NCBI GenBank assembly: GCA_947373245.1
Contig: CANBWY010000004.1
Location: 1 to 57,159, forward strand
DNA: 57,159 nt
Direction: 5' to 3'
Source: Comamonadaceae bacterium
Lineage (GTDB): Bacteria; Pseudomonadota; Gammaproteobacteria; Burkholderiales; Burkholderiaceae_C
This document shows, one piece after another, positions 8,487 to 16,954 of this stretch. The notes below the pieces were generated by a model that worked only from the letters and a program-made list of their open reading frames with translations, had not been told where the DNA came from and did no database searches. Both the position numbers and the translations under genes were made by a program. Position 1 is the first letter of the stretch, and every line of letters starts with the position of its first letter.

Positions 8487-8537
8487 CTGTAACTGCTTAG
8501 CGCCACGTGCTGAGGGGGCCTCGGTTTGCAAAGTCTT

Positions 8538-9218
8538 TCAGTCATTCAATAAATTGCGGCGCACATGGATCAGGTGCTCGGTCGCCAAGGCTTTGGCTTG
8601 TACTGGGTCACGCGCTTTGATGGCTTGCAACAAATCACGGTGCTCGCCCTGATAGGCCAATCGCCGCTCGGGTGTCAGGCTGCGTTTTTTGAGCATGCCC
8701 CATTCGCCTTGGGCACGGGCTTGGTTCATCAGTTTGAACAGTTTGGCCACAAAGCTGTTGTGCGCGGCGCGGGCAATGACTTCGTGGAACATGCCGTCCC
8801 ACACCTCGAACTCTTCCACGCTCGTCGCCGCTTCAGCGCGTACGCAGCAATTTTCCATGTGTTCAAAATCGCTTGTGGTGGCGTTGCCAATCACCATGTC
8901 GATGATGGCCGGCTCGAGTGCCATGCGCGCTTGCATCAGTTCGGCGGGGCTGGTTTGCCAAGCGGCTTGCGGGGCGACGGTGGCTTTGTGTGCGCTTGAA
9001 GTGCCTGCCGCTTGGGCTGTGGCGTAGGTACCGCTGCCCACCGTCTGTGCAATCAGACCTTGCATCTTCAAATCAGCCAGAACTTTACGTACGGTGCTTC
9101 GGCTGATTTGGTATTGCTCGACAAATTCTCGTTCGGTTGGCAAGCGCTCCCCGGCTTGCCATTGACCGCTGTTGAGTTGGTCGAGCAATGTGGCACGAAA
9201 CAGGTAGGAAGAGTCCAT
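8538..9218 (-). CDS. GntR family regulator, FadR/FCD type
   Basis: 226 residues from ATG 9218; an in-frame ATG at 9287 would add 23 residues that do not resemble the family, so the shorter start is preferred, although neither has a good ribosome binding site. The N-terminal winged helix contains LPTEREFVEQYQISRSTVRK and the wing GLIAQTVGSGTYA. The C-terminal FCD domain is helical and carries Asp/His ligand positions typical of metal-assisted carboxylate sensing (for example WDGMFHEVIARAAHN and EHRDLLQAI). Divergent from the FAH-Bug-molybdenum hydroxylase operon, which it most likely controls. A perfect inverted repeat at 9403-9423 in the gap between them is the candidate operator. Confidence 0.85.
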   Translation of the reverse strand: MDSSYLFRATLLDQLNSGQWQAGERLPTEREFVEQYQISRSTVRKVLADLKMQGLIAQTVGSGTYATAQAAGTSSAHKATVAPQAAWQTSPAELMQARMALEPAIIDMVIGNATTSDFEHMENCCVRAEAATSVEEFEVWDGMFHEVIARAAHNSFVAKLFKLMNQARAQGEWGMLKKRSLTPERRLAYQGEHRDLLQAIKARDPVQAKALATEHLIHVRRNLLND

Positions 9219-9402
9219 GGGGGTCTGAGGCAGTGGCGATAAAACCAAATCATACCAATTGTTGGGATCGTGTTGATATCTGTGCATTGACTGTTTTTTT
9301 GTGCGGATACGCCATAAATAAGCTTTTCATCAGTAAAAACCCTTCATATCGCTGTCCGGTTTGCGTCTCGATGGAGGTTGCCTTTCTAAAGTTCTGGTTT
9401 AC

Positions 9403-9423
9403 ATTGGTTGCAATCAAACCAAT
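9403..9423. promoter_or_regulatory. Candidate operator of the divergent GntR regulator
   Basis: Perfect 7-7-7 inverted repeat: ATTGGTT (9403-9409), seven-base spacer, AACCAAT (9417-9423). It lies 50 bases before the FAH start and 184 bases from the GntR start. The TGGT/ACCA arms resemble sites of FadR-type regulators. Apart from this, the 254-base gap 9219-9472 shows no further feature I can support. Confidence 0.5.
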
Positions 9424-9472
9424 TTCATACTTCCCGTGGTGGCCAAACCACCCAAACTTTCAGGAGAACATT

Positions 9473-10345
9473 TTGCGTATTGCCACTTTTGTACACAATG
9501 GAAAACGCCATGTGGGCCAAGTCAGCGTCGATGGCATGCAGGTCACGGCTTTTGCAATCTCTGATGACCTCGCCCAGCGCGGAGCCCAGCCGCTCATCGA
9601 AACGATGGTGAACGGGCAGGCGTTGCCTGCTCTGTCAGGTGCTACGCTCAACTTGACGGACGTCAAGCTTGAAGCGCCGTTGCCTTTGCCTCGTCGCAAC
9701 GTGTGGTGTGTAGGCCGTAATTACCATGCGCACGCCAAAGAGTTGCAGGCCTCGGTGTTCAAAGACAGCAACAGCGACACCCAAGCTTGGCCCATCGTGT
9801 TCACCAAAGTGCCCGAGTGCGTGGTGGGGCCGACCGACGATGTGCAATTGCCTGATGCTGCCGTATCGCAACAAATTGACTACGAAGCTGAGTTGGCGGT
9901 GGTGATTGGCCTGGGGGGCAAGAACATCAGCCAAGCCGATGCGATGAAGCATGTGTTTGGCTACACCGTGGTCAACGACGTGACTGCCCGCGATGTACAG
10001 ATGCGCCACCAGCAGTGGGACATGGGCAAGTCCTTTGACACTTTCTGTCCCATGGGGCCGTGGCTTGTGACGGCAGATGAAATCGACGGCCGCCAGACGC
10101 GTGTGCGTTGCTGGGTCAATGGTGAGTTGCGCCAAGACGGCCCCACCGAGAACATGATTTTTGACATCCCCACGCTGATCGAAACGATTTCGCGCGGCAT
10201 CACGCTCTACCCTGGTGACATCATCGCCACCGGCACGCCCGCGGGTGTGGGCATGGGCTTGAATCCGCCACGTTACATCGTCAAAGGCGATGTGATTCGA
10301 GTTGAGATCGACGGTATTGGGCAGATTGAAAACCGCTTCGTCTGA
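9473..10345 (+). CDS. Fumarylacetoacetate hydrolase family protein
   Basis: 290 residues from a TTG start at 9473, chosen because AGGAG at 9462-9466 is well placed and the family similarity begins at RIATF; upstream in-frame sequence is non-coding in character. The FAH C-terminal fold is clear: VWCVGRNYHAHAKE, the metal-binding Glu pair in IDYEAELAVVIG, GYTVVNDVTARD and the closing YPGDIIATGTPAGVG. These enzymes hydrolyse or decarboxylate 2,4-diketo or 2-oxo-enoic acids from aromatic ring cleavage. It heads a rightward operon with two Bug proteins and a molybdenum hydroxylase, so it probably handles a late acyclic intermediate. Exact substrate unknown. Confidence 0.85.
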   Translation: MRIATFVHNGKRHVGQVSVDGMQVTAFAISDDLAQRGAQPLIETMVNGQALPALSGATLNLTDVKLEAPLPLPRRNVWCVGRNYHAHAKELQASVFKDSNSDTQAWPIVFTKVPECVVGPTDDVQLPDAAVSQQIDYEAELAVVIGLGGKNISQADAMKHVFGYTVVNDVTARDVQMRHQQWDMGKSFDTFCPMGPWLVTADEIDGRQTRVRCWVNGELRQDGPTENMIFDIPTLIETISRGITLYPGDIIATGTPAGVGMGLNPPRYIVKGDVIRVEIDGIGQIENRFV

Positions 10346-10403
10346 GACAAGGCCGGGGCTTTGGCCTTTGGCTTGCATCGACAACAACAATAGGAGACAA
10401 GGC

Positions 10404-11384
10404 ATGAGACTTCGCCGATTTATCTGCCTCGCATGGGGCATGTCAGTTGCCATGGCTTGCATTAGCCCGAGCGCGATGGCGCAGGCTTATCCCAGCAAGC
10501 CCATCATCATGGTGGTGCCTTTCCCGCCGGGGGGTGTGGCCGACACCGTGGGGCGTCCGGTGGCCGAGGCCATGTCGCGCTACCTCAAGCAAACCATCGT
10601 GGTGGAGAACAAAGGCGGTGCAGGCGGGGGCATCGGTATGGCACAAGTGGCCAAATCGAAAGCCGATGGTTACACGTTGCTGATGTCTTTGTCTTCCCTC
10701 GTGGTGCTGCCTGAGGCCGACAAAATCCTCAAACGTCCACCCATGTTTCAGGTCAACCAGCTCAAGCCCATTGCCCGTTTCACGGCTGACCCCACGGTCT
10801 TGGTGGTGCGCGGCGACAGTCCTTGGAAAACTTATGCGGAATTCATGGCGTATGTGAAGGCCAACCCCGGCCGTATTTCTTATGGTTCATCGGGCAACTA
10901 CGGCACCATGCATGTGCCCATGGAGCAGCTCAAGGTCGCCACCTCCTCATTCATGTTGCACGTGCCTTACACCGGCGCAGGCCCCGCTGTGATGGCATTG
11001 CTGGGCGGGCAGATCGAGGCCTTGTCGACAGGGCCTTCCAGTGTCAAGCAACAAATCGCCTCGGGCCGATTGCGGGCCTTGGCGCATTGGGGCGATGGGA
11101 CTTTGGCCAGCATGCCCGATGTGCCGAGTTTGAAACAGTTGGGAGTACCGATTCAGTACTCGCAATGGTCCGGCCTGTTTGTGCCGGCTGACACGCCGGC
11201 TGCGGTCGTTGACAACTTGCGCCAAGCGGCGAAATTTGCAGCGCAAGACGCACGCGCCGTAGCTGCATTGACGGGCGCCGGCACCTCGTTCATGTACCAA
11301 GACGCCCCCGAGTTTGATCGCTTTGTGCAAGCCGACGCCAAAGAGATGAGCGACTTGGTCGCCCGCATTGGCAAGGTGGATTGA
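10404..11384 (+). CDS. Bug/TctC-type tripartite tricarboxylate solute-binding protein (first copy)
   Basis: 326 residues from ATG 10404, preceded by AGGAGA. Signal peptide with cleavage near AMAQAYP. The family hallmarks follow: YPSKPIIMVVPFPPGGVADT at the mature N-terminus, the ligand-loop segment GGIGMAQVAKSKADGYT and the YGSSGNYGTMHVP motif of domain 1. Bug proteins bind carboxylates in the periplasm, often without adjacent TctA/TctB membrane subunits, and none are present here. Its location behind an FAH hydrolase suggests uptake or sensing of the pathway substrate, an aromatic or heterocyclic acid. A second Bug gene follows 32 bases later. Confidence 0.9.
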   Translation: MRLRRFICLAWGMSVAMACISPSAMAQAYPSKPIIMVVPFPPGGVADTVGRPVAEAMSRYLKQTIVVENKGGAGGGIGMAQVAKSKADGYTLLMSLSSLVVLPEADKILKRPPMFQVNQLKPIARFTADPTVLVVRGDSPWKTYAEFMAYVKANPGRISYGSSGNYGTMHVPMEQLKVATSSFMLHVPYTGAGPAVMALLGGQIEALSTGPSSVKQQIASGRLRALAHWGDGTLASMPDVPSLKQLGVPIQYSQWSGLFVPADTPAAVVDNLRQAAKFAAQDARAVAALTGAGTSFMYQDAPEFDRFVQADAKEMSDLVARIGKVD

Positions 11385-11416
11385 TCCACCACGTTCTTCA
11401 TCTATAGAGACACACC

Positions 11417-12400
11417 ATGATCACCCTTCCCAACGCGTTGAATCCTAATCATCTTAAATTTGTTGCCTTGGCTCTGGTCATGGCTTCGGGCTTGGCGCAC
11501 GCGCAAAGCTACCCCAACCGCCCTGTCAAAATTGTGGTGCCTTTTGCGGCGGGGGGGCCTGCTGACAATTACGCACGCTTTATGGCGCAGCGTTTGGGTG
11601 AGGAGTTCAAGCAGTCGTTTGTGATCGATAACAAACCCGGCGCAGGCTCGATCATTGGCACTGACTTCACTGCCAAATCTCCCGCCGATGGCTACACCTT
11701 GCTCATGATGTCGAACACCCACACGGTCAACGAATCGCTGATACCGAGCAAGCCCTTCACCTTGATGAAAGACTTTGTGGGCATCGCGCCCGTGAACTAT
11801 TCCAATTTATTGCTGGCGGTCCACCCCTCGGTGCCCGTCAAGACAGTGGGCGAGTTGGTGGCGCTGGCTAAGTCCAAACCCGGCAAGCTGAACTACGCGT
11901 CCTCTGGCAACGGCACGCCCTACCACATGGCTGGTGAATTGTTCAAATACATGGCGGGTGTGGACATGACACATGTGCCCTACAAAGGCAGCTCAGGTGC
12001 CCGTACTGACCTCGTGGGCGGGCAAGTGGACGTGATGTTTGATGCCGAAACCACCATGGCCGAATTCGCCCGCGGTGGCAAAGTACGCACCTTGGGCAGC
12101 ACTGGGTTGACGCGTTCGCCTAACTTGCCGGACCTGCCCACTGTGGCTGAGACTGTGCCCAAATATGAAGCCACCATCTGGCTAGGGCTGATGGCGCCCA
12201 AGGGCACACCCGTTGACATCGTGAACAAACTCAACGCCGAAGTGCGCAAGATCGTGAGCAGCCCTGACGTGAAAACTGCATGGGCCAAACAAGGCGCGGT
12301 GCCGATGTCGATGACGGTGCCCGAGTTTGAACAGTATTTGAACGCTGACATTGCCAAGTGGGCCAACATCGTCAAGGTGTCTGGTGCCAAGCGCGACTGA
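11417..12400 (+). CDS. Bug/TctC-type solute-binding protein (second copy)
   Basis: 327 residues. Signal peptide ending near LAHAQSYP, then the standard mature start YPNRPVKIVVPFAAGGPADN, the GAGSIIGTDFTAKSPADGYT segment and NYASSGNGTPYHMAG. Same family as the preceding gene but clearly diverged rather than a recent duplicate (the mature starts and loop residues differ), so the two may bind different ligands, for example substrate and product. The stop TGA at 12398-12400 is eight bases before the molybdenum hydroxylase small subunit, consistent with one transcript. Confidence 0.9.
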   Translation: MITLPNALNPNHLKFVALALVMASGLAHAQSYPNRPVKIVVPFAAGGPADNYARFMAQRLGEEFKQSFVIDNKPGAGSIIGTDFTAKSPADGYTLLMMSNTHTVNESLIPSKPFTLMKDFVGIAPVNYSNLLLAVHPSVPVKTVGELVALAKSKPGKLNYASSGNGTPYHMAGELFKYMAGVDMTHVPYKGSSGARTDLVGGQVDVMFDAETTMAEFARGGKVRTLGSTGLTRSPNLPDLPTVAETVPKYEATIWLGLMAPKGTPVDIVNKLNAEVRKIVSSPDVKTAWAKQGAVPMSMTVPEFEQYLNADIAKWANIVKVSGAKRD

Positions 12401-12407
12401 TGCGCTC

Positions 12408-12884
12408 ATGCGTGAACGAGTGGCATTTACCCTGAACGGACGCGTTGTCGAGGTCCAAGGCCAACCAGAGCAAAGCCTGCTTGACATGCTGCGTAACACG
12501 CTGCACCTGAAAGCCACGCGCATGGGGTGCGGGCAGGGCCAGTGCGGTGCCTGCCGAGTGATGGTCGATGGCCGTGCTTTGGCCGCTTGCGAAACGCCTT
12601 TGTGGTCGGTCGAGGGTAAAACAGTCACCACGGTGGAGGGGCTGGGCAGCCCCGCCGAACCGCACGCCTTGCAGGCAGCCTTCATCGAAGAGCAAGCCAT
12701 GCAGTGCGGCTTTTGTACCAGCGGCATTTTGATGTCGGCCGCCGCCTTGCTGCAACGCCAGCCTAATCCAACACGACAAGAGATCGTGCAGGCGTTGGAC
12801 GGCCATTTGTGCCGCTGCGGTGCGCACAACCGAGTGCTGCGGGCCATTGAAAAAGCAGCCGCTCGGCTTGGTGACGTCGCATGA
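12408..12884 (+). CDS. Molybdenum hydroxylase small subunit, [2Fe-2S] (IorA/NicA-like)
   Basis: 158 residues from ATG 12408, the usual size of the iron-sulfur subunit of xanthine-oxidase-type hydroxylases. Plant-type cluster ligands Cys41, Cys46, Cys49 and Cys61 (GCGQGQCGACRV...AC) and the second helical-domain cluster Cys100, Cys103, Cys135, Cys137 (CGFCTSG...CRCG). It passes electrons from the molybdenum cofactor of the large subunit. Its stop overlaps the large-subunit ATG by four bases. There is no FAD subunit, as in isoquinoline 1-oxidoreductase and nicotinate dehydrogenase. Confidence 0.93.
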   Translation: MRERVAFTLNGRVVEVQGQPEQSLLDMLRNTLHLKATRMGCGQGQCGACRVMVDGRALAACETPLWSVEGKTVTTVEGLGSPAEPHALQAAFIEEQAMQCGFCTSGILMSAAALLQRQPNPTRQEIVQALDGHLCRCGAHNRVLRAIEKAAARLGDVA

Positions 12885-15088
12885 GTTCCGACTCACTCAA
12901 GATGCACCCCTTGCTGCGCCAATGGTTGGCCTTGGGGCCTGAGGGGCAGGTGCTTGTTTTTTCGGGCAAGGTGGATTTGGGGCAGGGCATTTCGCATGCA
13001 CTGCGACTCATCGTGGCTGAAGAATTGCGGCGCTCGCCCGAGCACATCGTGATGGTGCCGGCCAGCACAAAGCGCAGCCCTGATGAGGCCGTGACTTCGG
13101 GCAGTTTGTCGGTGCAGCACTCGGGCGCTGCTTTGCGCTGTGCCGCAGCGCACTGGCGTGAGAGTTGCCGCCTGCACATGGCGCAGCGTTGTGCGGTTGA
13201 GCTGTCATCCGTGTGGTGCGAAAACGGTCATTTCTTGGTGCAGGGCAGTCCAACAACGGCGAGTTACAGCGCTTTGACTGACGCAGCTTTGTGGGCGAGT
13301 GTCATTGATCCTACCCAAGTGAACGGTAAACACGCAGGGCAAGACCTGGACGCGCAAAGCCCGCCACAAAGAACTCCCGTGCGTCCAGATGTCGCTGACA
13401 AGGTGTTTGGTAAATTTGAATACATCCAAGACCGTGCCTTGCCCGCCATGTGCCACGGCATGGTGTTTCGCCCCGGTACGCTGATGGCCGAGGTGATTGA
13501 GCAAGACATGCAGGTCTTGCAAAGCGAATTGCAAGAGCGCCTTGGTGTGTTGTGCGTGCATCGCGATGGGCTGATGCTGGGGGTCTTGACCGAGACAGAA
13601 CACGTTTTGACACGCATCGCCCAAAAAATTGCAGATGGCGTGGCGCAAGGTAAATTTTGGCGCTGCCATGTCGAGCTGCCAGACCCGAACGCGCTACCTC
13701 TTTGGCTCAAAGCGCAAGCCTGTGAGACCACGGTGGTATCGGACACACGGCAAGACAGACTGGGTGCGGATGTGCAACGGGTGCGTGCCGAATTTCACCG
13801 GCCGTTTTTGCAGCATGCTTCGATTGGCCTGTGTTGCGCCTTAGCGCAGTGGCAAGACGAGCTGCAACACCTCGAAGTCTGGAGCCACAGCCAAGGCATC
13901 TACAACTTGCGGCGCGACTTGGCGCTTGCTTTTGAGATGCTGCCTGAGCAGGTGCAGGTCTCGCATGTTGAAGGCGCTGGCTGCTACGGCCACAACGGCG
14001 CGGATGATGTGGCCTTTGATGCCGCATGGCTAGCGCGACAGCTGCCGGGGCGCCCTGTGCGCGTGCAGTGGACGCGCCAAGCCGAATTGGGCCACGCCCC
14101 GTTGGCACCAGCCATGGCGGTGCAAATCGACGTGGGCTTGAACGCCAAGGGGGATGTGCTCGAATGGCAGCAAACAGTTTGGAGTCAAGGTCACGGCACA
14201 CGGCCCGGTCGCGGTAAAACGCCAGCTTTGTTAGGCGCATGGCAAACCGCACACCCGCATCCTGTACCGATGGCCGTGAATGCTGCGATGGCCGTCGGTG
14301 GTGGTTCCGAGCGCAACGCGCAACCGCCGTACAACTTCGCATCGGTCAAGGTGGTCAACCATCGGGTGCTTAACATGCCGTTTCGTGTCTCGGCTATGCG
14401 GGCTTTGGGGGCGCCAGTCAATGTGTTTGCCGCCGAATCGTTCATGGACGAATTGGCACTGCGTCAGTCGTGTGATCCGCTGGTGTTTCGGCTAGCGCAC
14501 CTGAGTGGGGCTGAGCACAAGCCCGCTGTGGCGGTGTTGCAAAAAGTAGCTGAGATGGCGGGTTGGACCACAACCCGTCCCCAAGATCAACCTGAAGGAT
14601 GGGGGCGTGGCCTGGCGTATGCCCGATACAAAAACACCGGCGCGTATTGCGCGGTGGTGGTAGAGATCGTGGTTGAAGAAAAGGTCAAGCTCCACAAATT
14701 GTGGATCGCCGCTGACCTCGGCCGTGTGGTCGACGCCGAAGGCGCGATCAACCAGCTCGAAGGCGGTGCCTTGCAAGCGGCGAGTTGGGCGCTGTGCGAG
14801 TCGGCGCAGCTGAGCACGCAAGGCGTGGCATCCAGCGACTGGGGCAGCTACCCAATTTTGAAATTCAGTGATATGCCTGCTGTTGAAGTCGACCTCATGC
14901 ACCGGCCAGACCAAGCCTCGTTGGGCGCTGGTGAATGCAGCTCGGGTCCGACTTGTGCGGCGATTGGCAATGCGATTTTTGATGCCATTGGCGTGCGCAT
15001 GCGCGCCATGCCTTTCACGGCTGAGCAATTGCTCAAAGCCATCGAGGCCGACGATACGTCGGCCTATCCTTCACATCCCCTTAAATAA
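12881..15088 (+). CDS. Molybdenum hydroxylase large subunit (IorB/NicB-like)
   Basis: 735 residues. Molybdopterin-binding subunit of the xanthine oxidase family, nearest by motifs to the IorB/NicB group: FSGKVDLGQGISHAL near the N-terminus, EGAGCYGHNGADDVAFDAA in the middle, FRVSAMRALGAPVNVFAAES, and the catalytic loop GAGECSSGPTCAAIGNA with Glu685 as the base. The N-terminus begins almost at the first conserved motif, so the Tat-type leader and preceding region of IorB are missing; a cytoplasmic site is likely. No c-type cytochrome domain or gene adjoins, so the electron acceptor is unclear. It should hydroxylate a carbon next to a ring nitrogen or similar position, the entry step of this cluster. 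Confidence 0.88.
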   Translation: MSSDSLKMHPLLRQWLALGPEGQVLVFSGKVDLGQGISHALRLIVAEELRRSPEHIVMVPASTKRSPDEAVTSGSLSVQHSGAALRCAAAHWRESCRLHMAQRCAVELSSVWCENGHFLVQGSPTTASYSALTDAALWASVIDPTQVNGKHAGQDLDAQSPPQRTPVRPDVADKVFGKFEYIQDRALPAMCHGMVFRPGTLMAEVIEQDMQVLQSELQERLGVLCVHRDGLMLGVLTETEHVLTRIAQKIADGVAQGKFWRCHVELPDPNALPLWLKAQACETTVVSDTRQDRLGADVQRVRAEFHRPFLQHASIGLCCALAQWQDELQHLEVWSHSQGIYNLRRDLALAFEMLPEQVQVSHVEGAGCYGHNGADDVAFDAAWLARQLPGRPVRVQWTRQAELGHAPLAPAMAVQIDVGLNAKGDVLEWQQTVWSQGHGTRPGRGKTPALLGAWQTAHPHPVPMAVNAAMAVGGGSERNAQPPYNFASVKVVNHRVLNMPFRVSAMRALGAPVNVFAAESFMDELALRQSCDPLVFRLAHLSGAEHKPAVAVLQKVAEMAGWTTTRPQDQPEGWGRGLAYARYKNTGAYCAVVVEIVVEEKVKLHKLWIAADLGRVVDAEGAINQLEGGALQAASWALCESAQLSTQGVASSDWGSYPILKFSDMPAVEVDLMHRPDQASLGAGECSSGPTCAAIGNAIFDAIGVRMRAMPFTAEQLLKAIEADDTSAYPSHPLK

Positions 15089-15097
15089 GAGAACAAC

Positions 15098-15787
15098 ATG
15101 CATGTATTAAGTGGCGGCGCAGCCGCAGCAGTGGTCAAAGGCGTTCAGGCCGAATTTGAAAAAACCACAGGCAACCAGATTCACGGCACGTTCAGCGCAG
15201 TGGGCATGATGCGCGACAAGTTGGTGAGCGGCGCACCTTGTGATGTGGTGATCCTGACGCGCCCATTGATTGCACAACTCATTGTTTCAGGCCATGTGGT
15301 GCCTGGCAGCGCCCGTTCGCTGGGCTTGGTCAAGACTGGTGTGGCTGTGCGCAGTGGCAGTCCCCATCCTTCGATCAAAACCCGTGCGGAACTGAGTGCG
15401 GCGATGCGCGCTGCGCAAGGCATTTACTTTCCTGATCCAGACAAGGCCACAGCGGGCATTCACTTTATGAACGTGCTCAAAGCGTTGGGGCTCGATGAAA
15501 GTCTGAGCAGCAAGTTTCGCGTGTACCCCAACGGCGCCACAGCCATGAGCGAAATGGCTAACAGCACTGAACGTGACTTGATTGGGTGTACGCAAGTTAC
15601 CGAAATCAACTACACCGAAGGTGTGGATTTGATCGATGTGCTGCCATCAGAGTTTGAGCTTAGCACCGACTACACGTTAGGCATTTGCACGCAGTCACAA
15701 GACCCCGAACAGGCGCAACTGTTGGCTCAGCTCTTGACCGGTGCAGCTTCTGAGGCTGTGCGCAGGCAAGGAGGGTTTGAGTTCTAA
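15098..15787 (+). CDS. ModA-like substrate-binding protein without signal peptide
   Basis: 229 residues. The fold is that of the molybdate-type periplasmic binding proteins (type 2): MHVLSGGAAAAVVKGVQAEF at the start, GAPCDVVILT, KTGVAVRSGSPHPSIKT, and a hinge region followed by QGGFEF at the end. The conserved part starts at residue 1 with no leader and no room for one, because the upstream gene ends nine bases before; the protein should be cytoplasmic. No ABC permease or ATPase is encoded nearby. Being last in a molybdoenzyme operon, a role in molybdate or cofactor handling is tempting, but many annotated relatives have no proven function. Confidence 0.75.
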   Translation: MHVLSGGAAAAVVKGVQAEFEKTTGNQIHGTFSAVGMMRDKLVSGAPCDVVILTRPLIAQLIVSGHVVPGSARSLGLVKTGVAVRSGSPHPSIKTRAELSAAMRAAQGIYFPDPDKATAGIHFMNVLKALGLDESLSSKFRVYPNGATAMSEMANSTERDLIGCTQVTEINYTEGVDLIDVLPSEFELSTDYTLGICTQSQDPEQAQLLAQLLTGAASEAVRRQGGFEF

Positions 15788-15838
15788 GTTATTGCGATGT
15801 AGGGCGGTGATCCTTATTACTTATACTTTATTACTAAA

Positions 15839-15864
15839 ATGATTTTCATGTTTATGAAAATCAT
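15839..15864. promoter_or_regulatory. Perfect inverted repeat over the start of the subtilase gene
   Basis: ATGATTTTCAT (15839-15849), four-base spacer, ATGAAAATCAT (15854-15864): an 11-bp perfect dyad. Both possible start codons of the downstream gene (15839 and 15854) are inside it. As RNA it would fold into a hairpin covering the start; as DNA it is a symmetric operator candidate. A TATACT box at 15822-15827 lies just upstream and is a plausible -10 element. Confidence 0.55.
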
Positions 15865-16954
15865 CCCATCGAAACAACTGCAATTGAAATCCATGGTGAT
15901 GTGTGTCGCCGGGTTGTGCATGGGGCTCGCTTTGGCACAAGATGCGCCATGGCATTTGGGTACGTATGGCGGCCAAGTTTCGGCCCCCTCCGCAATCAAT
16001 ACCCTTTTAGAAAAGCCGGGGCCCCACCGCGTCGTGGTGGCGGTTATTGACAGCGGCGTTTTGAGCGGGCATCCCAGCTTGGCGGGGCAACTCTTGCCGG
16101 GCTATGACATGGTTTCTGCCTCAAAAAACTTGCGCAGTGCACGCTCCCCAGACTTCAGCCCCGACGAACGAGGCGCGCGTTGTGGCGCACGCCTGATGTC
16201 CAGTGGGTTTAGAACGCACGGCACGGAGGTGGCCAGTTTGGTCGCAGGCAATGGCGAGAAAGGCGTCTTGGGGGTCAACCCGGCTGCCCAAATTTTGCCA
16301 GTACGCGTCTACGGTGCCTGCGGCATCTCGCGCACAGATTTATTGGATGCCATCAAATGGGCGGCTGGCTTGTCGGTCGATGGGGTGCCGGACAACCCCT
16401 ATCCTGCAAAAATTATCAACCTCAGCATGGCGGGCGGTTATGCGGTCTGCGACGCAGAGTTACAGGCCTTGATTGACCGCTTGGTCAGAAACCAAAAGTT
16501 TGTAGTGGCTGCGGCGGGTAATAACTTTCATAAATCGTTGCATGAGCCTGCCAATTGCAATGGCGTCATTTCTGTAGGTGCGCTGAGCGCTGAGAATCGG
16601 ATAGAGGTTTACACAGCCATGGACCCGCGCACTTTGATTTACGCCCCGGGTGGTGGAGGGGCTTTGCTCAGCCATGCGGCATGGGCGGAAAACAAGATGA
16701 TGGTGGCAACCTACACATTGGATTTCTTTGGCAACGAGCGACCCACCTCAAGCTACAGCGGCGTGGGCACCAGCTATGCGGCACCTGTCGTGTCCGGTTT
16801 TATTTCACTTTGGCTGTCGCACCACCCAGACAAAAACCTCGCCGACTTCACAACCGACATGGCGCGTTTTGTGCGCCCAGTTGAACCCATCAAACCATGT
16901 GCAGAATGCGTGCCTTATGGCTTGGTGAACACCGATCGATTGTCTCTGCCATGA
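15839..16954 (+). CDS. Secreted S8 (subtilisin-like) serine peptidase
   Basis: 371 residues from ATG 15839; a start at ATG 15854 (366 residues, MKIIPSKQLQ) is as likely, and neither has a Shine-Dalgarno site. Signal peptide ends near LALAQDA. All subtilase catalytic residues are present: Asp71 (VIDSGVLSGHP), His127 (HGTEVASLVAG), oxyanion Asn228 (AAAGNN) and Ser312 (GTSYAAPVVSG). There is no recognisable pro-domain and no C-terminal autotransporter, so it is a compact catalytic unit. Six cysteines after the leader (115, 161, 204, 240, 354, 357) suggest disulfides and a periplasmic or extracellular place. Its stop overlaps the next gene by four bases, opening a three-gene envelope operon. Confidence 0.88.
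   Translation: MIFMFMKIIPSKQLQLKSMVMCVAGLCMGLALAQDAPWHLGTYGGQVSAPSAINTLLEKPGPHRVVVAVIDSGVLSGHPSLAGQLLPGYDMVSASKNLRSARSPDFSPDERGARCGARLMSSGFRTHGTEVASLVAGNGEKGVLGVNPAAQILPVRVYGACGISRTDLLDAIKWAAGLSVDGVPDNPYPAKIINLSMAGGYAVCDAELQALIDRLVRNQKFVVAAAGNNFHKSLHEPANCNGVISVGALSAENRIEVYTAMDPRTLIYAPGGGGALLSHAAWAENKMMVATYTLDFFGNERPTSSYSGVGTSYAAPVVSGFISLWLSHHPDKNLADFTTDMARFVRPVEPIKPCAECVPYGLVNTDRLSLP

Noticed and set aside
9188-9472. N-terminal extension of the FAH protein
   Set aside because: The stretch crosses the divergent promoter region and the operator dyad; a TTG start with a good AGGAG site at 9473 explains the gene.
15839-15864. Fur box reading of the dyad at the subtilase start
   Set aside because: The arms share only a few bases with the GATAATGATAATCATTATC consensus, and no iron-uptake genes follow.
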